A stretch of 64,000 bases of DNA from Ascaris suum. Its lineage: Eukaryota; Nematoda; Chromadorea; Rhabditida; Ascarididae. Within the stretch, counting starts at the first letter, position 1; every line of letters starts with the position of its first letter. The stretch spans positions 9,224,520-9,288,519 of the forward strand of contig CM024176.1 of the NCBI GenBank assembly GCA_013433145.1, read 5' to 3'. The notes beneath the pieces are model-generated. The model searched no databases. It was given only the letters and a program-made list of their open reading frames with translations, and had not been told where the DNA came from. Positions 58,019 through 64,000 of this stretch are shown in pieces. The position numbers were made by a program, and so were the translations under genes.

Positions 58019-61000
58019 CTGCAAACGAAATTTTATCAAAGATTAACTAGGCGATTTCAGATTCTAAAATAGTAACGAATAGGAAATTAGTGAAGATGCA
58101 CAGAAACTTACCAATAAACTTTATTCAATCTTTTATATGTATAATATAAAAATCATATTCCTCGTCTATGCATTCCGAAATCGTCACCTTCAAAAGCATT
58201 TTTTGAATGGAATGACCATAAACGCCTAATAAGTGATAGATATTGAGAAGATAAGCAAGAAAGCAACGACGGTCTCATTCCTAAGAACGATGAGAACATA
58301 CTGTATATATGATTAAGTAATCATAAAAGCAATAAAATTACCTAACAATAATGAGAAAGCATTAATTTAGTAAGTATGTTGAATATTTCGTCGACATGAA
58401 CGAACTAAGATGATCATCGGATATAAACATATTCGATGCTAAGAAGTCAGCTGAAGAAGAGAAACTGACAGAAGTAAACTGAATGACTTGCAACATTTTA
58501 TGTAATCTAGTTCAAGTGTAAATGATGCAGTTGAATGATGATGATCTAACTGCATGATGAAAATATGAGATTGGTAACCATTAGCTCAAAGATATCCGGC
58601 TGCTTCGATCCTAGAGGACCGGATAAAGAAATAAATAGGGCTCAACTATGCAACTGATAGGTCAGTTAGGCTCCATATAAGCATTTAAGAGCTCATGAAG
58701 AAGTAGGCAGGAAGTCTCTGCCATAACCTCGAGATAGGACTTCCGTCTCCCCTTAGAGATACGCTAATAACCAATTTAACCATTCCCTCAATATTTATGG
58801 CTTCACTTTCATTCATTTCACCTTCACTCAATAGTGAAGTCACATGTGATGGGTGTTTGGATGCATACGCAGTATGAAATAAACAAAAAAGAAGGCAGGC
58901 GGAGTGAAAATAAACAAACAGAAGTAAAATGGATGAAATAATTTGACGGCAGATTGTTATTGGCATAGGATCCAACGGTTGCTTCTTTCAAACGTATTTT
59001 CATTAAGATTATTAAAGACCCATTTTATTCAAGACAACATTTGATACCTTTACATTATAAATCAAAAGCAATTCAAGAAATCAACTTACTCATAATCGAT
59101 TCACCTTAAATATAGAATTTATTCATTTTCTAATTTTATTTTTGCAATAAGAGATTATCCACATAAACCAACTGCTATAATTTCGACTCTTTGAGGCAGC
59201 AATAAAAAGAAATCAAAAAATCCAACCAAGCATAAATAATTTCATAAACTTAACTGCAAATAAATTTTAATCATCGAAATTCAAAATATCAATCTCGAAA
59301 AGACGAAACATTTTCACGCATTTGTAAAACTTTTTCCATATTTCTTCGAAAATTGCAATTTCTTTTAGCATCAAAACGGCGATCGATGATGATTTTTCTA
59401 TAATCTAATAAGGAGCGAACAAATATCGGATCCAATTTAGTGAAAAATTCTCAATAGTTTCTTCATTCACATAGATGGGAGATTAATTGTATCGCTCGCA
59501 TTGCATACTGTTTATTTAATATCTAGTGAATGAATCTAACTCAAATTCCGAGTCTACTATTGCAAATAAACCTTTCGCTTCAATTACTTCAGGATAGTGA
59601 TCGCCTTAAAGCTTAGATCGTCTATTTTTATTCCCATCAGTATAACATCGAAGCCGGCACATTCCTTTGACCTTCCTAAGACGACGGCCGATCCCAAGGC
59701 ATTAGGTAAGAAGTGAATAAACACCTTTTAGTCAACAACATTTATGGTGAATACAAGGATATATCGTCAATTCACAAATTTAAAAGCAGCAGTCTTATTA
59801 TAGAATCTTCGGGGAAACTTGAAATCATCTGTAGTACTAGAGTACTTCCCAGCTAGCTAGCACTGTGGTTGAAAATCCACTATCGATTCCAACATAGCAC
59901 TGTTGCTAAACACTGCTATAAATTTAGACGGCCACAGGTCGTCCTGTTATGTTTCAATTCTATAAGCCAACAATAAGTAGCAGAATAATCACAAATGACA
60001 ATGCTCGAGGAATTAGACCTCAAGCAATCTCAAAAGTTGTCGCCGTTTTCGGGAAATCATCATTAGCTTTTTTTTTTCGAAAAGCACAGTAAGTCTTTTA
60101 CGATATATAAAAGGAAGTAGCTGCAATTTTCCTTAAATCGCAGTCTCCTTTAAACCTCCCATTCCCTCTTATAATCGCACCACTGACGTCCCCGAATTCG
60201 GAGCTTCTTCGTGGATGTAGGCATTATATTATCAAATAGGGCGGAATCGTAGCCGTCAGATATTGTCACTCTTGATGTGTACCTCCCCCCCCCCCCCCCC
60301 CCCATGAAGCATATGTCAAGACTAAGAAACCGTGACAAGGATGTATTGCAAAAGATGCAACGAGCACACGAATTTACGATCGATGCAAGCCGTCTTAGCC
60401 ACCCTTCAAATGCGGCATAGGTCGACATGAATCAGCTCGTTAGCTTGTACTTTCTTAGTAGAAAACAAATGACCTCCATACCAATGTACCATGCTCCGTT
60501 TGCCCAGCGCATTTGTGGCCGTCCATTCTTTTCTCTGGCTTGCAAAGGTTGCAGCGCAGCAGGACTTATGACGATAACGGCCAGGCTAGCAACTATTTAA
60601 TGAACTTTTCGGCATTCAAGCTAAATTAATGGATTCAATGTCTTTCAAATACTGTCACACAGTTAGCGCTAGCTGATGAATATACAATAGAATGGGATTA
60701 TATACAACTAAAAACTTATAAAAATTACCTGGAATTAAAAAAAAAACTATTGAAACCTTTTTTTTCACTGAAAAATGACCTGAAAATTTTTTTAAGCGGC
60801 GAAAAAAAAAACGGCAGAATTTGCAATAATTTCTTCTCAAAAAGATGATTACATATATTTAACGCGAGAGATGTATTTTAAAAAAAAATTAAAATTATAC
60901 TCAATTCAAGACAGTTATGTTGATTACATTTAATTTTATCATACAATAAAACATTTATTATTTATACACTTAACAGTACCGATTACTCAACAGTAATTTA

Positions 61001-63856
61001 CTATAATATTTGCTGAAATCTTTGAAGCGAAACATCACTAACGATATGTACAAATTTATGAAGTAATATTAAAATAAATGATATGTGAAAGACAAAGAAC
61101 TAAATCAGTTAGAATCTCAGTCAAGTTTATCATGTCTTATTCTCCCAACTCAACCCTCCCCCCCCCCCCCCCCACCTCTCATCTCCCCCCGCCACTCCAC
61201 AATCAATGCCTCCCTTATTTTCTAAACGATTTGGTGAAGAATAAACCTTCAATCAACAGCATTAAACCTTTTCACCGGATGTACGACAACCAACTACCTA
61301 CTTCCTTCATTTACCCTGCTTCTGCATTAATTTTAAACCATAAGAAGCAAATCTATTCCAGAACTTCATGATTTAAGGAATTAGCCGAACTAATAGGAAT
61401 AATAAATATCTCAACGGTGCGATAAGAAGATCAAGTAACAGCCATAAACGGCCCTCTATTGCGTCCATCTAAATTACGTGCTCGAAATCCTTATCCATTG
61501 AAAGCTGTTTGTGGATTTAGTTCACAGTTCATCCTTCTTCAATCCACAAAGTTGTACTAAGTACATCTAATAGATACTACGTTAGTAGCATCAGAACGAC
61601 TATCAAAAATTCGACATTCAACAGTGGCAATAAAATTTCTTCCCCAACCCAACGCACTCAAAAACATTTTTTTTTTTTGGCTAATAATGATCGCACATTG
61701 ACCACAAATCTACATGCAGGACATAAAAAAATGAATAGAGAATTATCGAAATTTGATTGATTGCCACGAGATAAGGTATTGAGACGATTTCCTATATAAA
61801 CCTGCGAACTACTTCATAAATAATTCTTCGCTGATGGTCGGTTAACATCGCTGAGTCGATGTACATATTCAGAGGTGAACGGTTAGCGACTGTGGCTAAA
61901 TATTAATAGCCCTAAAAAGCTTTCAACGATCTGTTTAAAAAGTTGTGTCAAAACGATTGGAGGAAGGAATATCCGTACGAATAACCATGCTATCTCATAT
62001 TTTGGTCAAGTGAGGTGATGTTAGATGAAAATGCGAGATTGCAAAATGAAAATCCACCAACCCATTCAGTTCAGCTAGACATATCGTTTCTCACTTACAC
62101 ACATAAAGATAGAGATTTTAAGAACAGCTCCCTCCTAACATCTCCGGATGGAGATCTGGAAAACATGAATCTAGACTAAGAAGATTCCAACATCATAAAC
62201 CAGCACAGTTAATTACCTGACTCGATATTGAATGGAAGTAATCGAAAGGTAAGAAAAACTAGGTAGGAATATCAGTAAAGCAAGAGGAGATACAAGAATA
62301 ATAAAAGGATAGCTCGAGATCGAGACGGATATATAACAGGAGACCATCATTAACCATTAAACAGTATAATGGAAAACAATATGAAATTCAGTGGGAAACA
62401 GTCGATACTATCTGGTGGAGTTCTCTCACCTCCTGCTCCCTTTCCCCCTAGATCCTTATTTCACCATTGCTCTAACCTCTGAATGATGCATACAAAGGCC
62501 TTTGGTAGCCTCGGATAACGATACTATTGCAGCTCTCAAATGTCTCCTATAATTCATCGGCTCCCGAATTTTGTTCGGAGATCGTCGTTGAAGTTTAATC
62601 AAGGGTAGAATTTCCCTTTTACTTAACACCGGAGTGCTCAAAACTTCATACAAGCGCACTTCCGTCGGGGAGATTGTGATTGCCAACACCAATGCAGTCA
62701 GTACGTACCGGAAAACAAAGTCAAGAGCATAAATTCTCAATAAATACTTCCTCTCACAATAAGTTCCTGCAAGTCGAATCCAAGACACCTTGAATTCGGA
62801 GTTCAGATATCAAAAGGTTGCCTGCCAACAAAGAACTTTGCCGCTTCATCTGAGGATCATATTTTACTTGGTAGCTATCAAAGTTAAAGCCTAATTTCTT
62901 CAGAGTTCACGAACTAATATCAATGAAATTCGGTGAATGTTCCACGGGGTGTGGATTTGAATAGATAATTATGCACCTTTCGAGGACAATGCATCTTCTA
63001 CTTCATATTAAATTCACTACTGCATATCAAATGAGATAGTTGACGAATAGTGCGCAGCTTTACAACTTCGGAACACGAGGTGATGAATGTCGGCACATTT
63101 AAACAGAACCCATAAAAAATTTCACCCCAAAAGAAAGAGGAAAATTTGCCAACAATATAATCGCACTACGATAAAAAACATGCAAAATTGGTGACATGGA
63201 AATGCACAATTTAATAAAACTCTGTGTGATTAGACAGTTTTACGAAGATGGAGGAATACAGCTATATATGGTCTGATCCTCCCCCCCCCCCCCCCCCCCC
63301 ATCCATCGCTCCACTTCTTGGTGTCTCCTGTCCCTTCCACATCTCCGCACTTGCTCGTTTCTTTCTCATTTTCTCAATACTTCCGATAATTTGGATAATA
63401 GAAGCTGCATCTGCGGTGGAATGCAACTGCTCAAAATTCATCTCCTTTTCTCTTGTGGGCATCGTTCGTTCGAGAAAAACGACAGAAAACCTTCCAACTC
63501 AAACGACAAAATATGAACTAAAATAATTTGTAATATGTCAGGAAAAAAAAAATAAATCCAAAAATCCGACTTCCCAAGGTGGTACTTCGTAATTAATTCA
63601 ATTTCATATATTCATATGCTTCAAGTGATAAAGAACCAACTGGAATTAAAGAAAAAAACGACCCACAACATAATTCACAAATAGCCTAACATTTATTACG
63701 AGGACAAAGTTCTAGAAAGAGCCATCCTCAAACATTACGTTGCCAAATTTTCTTCTATTCTTTCTTCCTTTAAATCAACGTAAAACTGTCATTTAGACTG
63801 ATAAACAATGAACAAACACACAAAACACATAACAACAAAAAGCCTCTATGAGATCA
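58019..63856. other. Region between the two dehydrogenase genes
   Basis: 5.8 kb that should contain the missing N-terminal exons of the dehydrogenase, but none was recognised. Possible minus-strand exon near 59600-59690 (ALGSAVVLGRSKECAGFDVI, then IDDLSFKA). A minus-strand stretch near 60500-60590 with GRPQMRWANGAW recalls the end of non-LTR reverse transcriptases. An open minus frame of 110 codons at 62456-62788 is unassigned. C runs lie at 60285-60303, 61158-61173 and 63281-63300. Confidence 0.4.
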
Positions 63857-64000
63857 TTATTCAAGGCTTCGATCGTAATTTAAATTATCATCATATTTTA
63901 GGAATTCCGCACACAATTGCTCACTATATTCCCAAAGTTTTTTCTGTAGGCGTTCATCAGTTGCATCGGAACCGCTTCGAGTTTGTCGGCCATGACTATC
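63857..64000 (-). CDS. Short-chain dehydrogenase paralogue, last exon (partial at window edge)
   Basis: Reads from the right edge to TAA at 63857-63859: SHGRQTRSGSDATDERLQKK, LWEYSEQLCAEFLKYDD. This aligns with the C-terminus of the gene at 56563-58018 (QQERLWEYTEKICERF), so the two form a same-strand tandem pair. The enzyme core lies outside the window. Confidence 0.75.
   Translation of the reverse strand, partial: DSHGRQTRSGSDATDERLQKKLWEYSEQLCAEFLKYDDNLNYDRSLE

Noticed and set aside
62456..62788. 110-codon minus-strand ORF
   Set aside because: No recognisable motif or splice context; not enough to call a gene.

Overview
The window looks like nuclear DNA of a nematode. It is AT-rich, genes are cut into short exons with introns of about 0.1-3.3 kb, and acceptors are mostly TTTCAG/TTGCAG. 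The gene content fits: a receptor-type guanylate cyclase of the worm GCY kind, core-1 O-glycan synthase, CCT-eta, a zinc-binding FLYWCH-like worm protein, a NUDT14-type Nudix pair and a short-chain dehydrogenase cluster. No rRNA, tRNA, CRISPR array or bacterial sequence was seen. Few long ORFs exist, so genes were built by joining conserved exons and checking that splice phases agree.

Layout. 1-8754 (-): 5' part of a receptor guanylate cyclase (signal peptide and ligand-binding ectodomain), running off the left edge. 8755-14536: gene-poor DNA with a long (TA)n tract. 14741-21922 (+): C1GALT1 (T-synthase) in eight exons, with a foldback element in one intron and an unexpected C-terminal tail. 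21923-24994: no convincing gene. 24995-34180 (-): complete cct-7 in 12 exons, with a single-base frameshift in exon 6 of this assembly. 34181-38659: gene-poor, with one possible ORF broken by an in-frame TGA. 38660-43327 (+): FLYWCH-like zinc protein with two possible 3' continuations. 43413-48101 (+) and 49160-53298 (-): two NUDT14-like UDP-sugar pyrophosphatase genes, convergent, five exons each with matching exon lengths. 53299-56562: unassigned coding-like patches. 56563-58018 (-): C-terminal half of a short-chain dehydrogenase. 63857-64000 (-): last exon of its paralogue at the right edge.

The most interesting part is the inverted NUDT14 pair. The two copies carry complementary lesions. 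The structurally intact plus-strand copy has Gln for a metal-binding Glu in the Nudix box. The minus-strand copy keeps the Glu but its exon 2 is frameshifted and ends in a six-unit minisatellite built from the exon 2/intron 2 junction itself, so the splice donor has been multiplied and partly deleted. Exon 3 and short flanks are much more alike than the other introns, suggesting gene conversion.

The genes do not form one pathway. They are a membrane receptor, a Golgi glycosyltransferase, a cytosolic chaperonin subunit, a probable DNA-binding or transposon-derived protein, nucleotide-sugar hydrolases and oxidoreductases. The only close same-strand neighbours are the FLYWCH-like gene and NUDT14 copy 1, about 85 bp apart if the last exon of the former is right.
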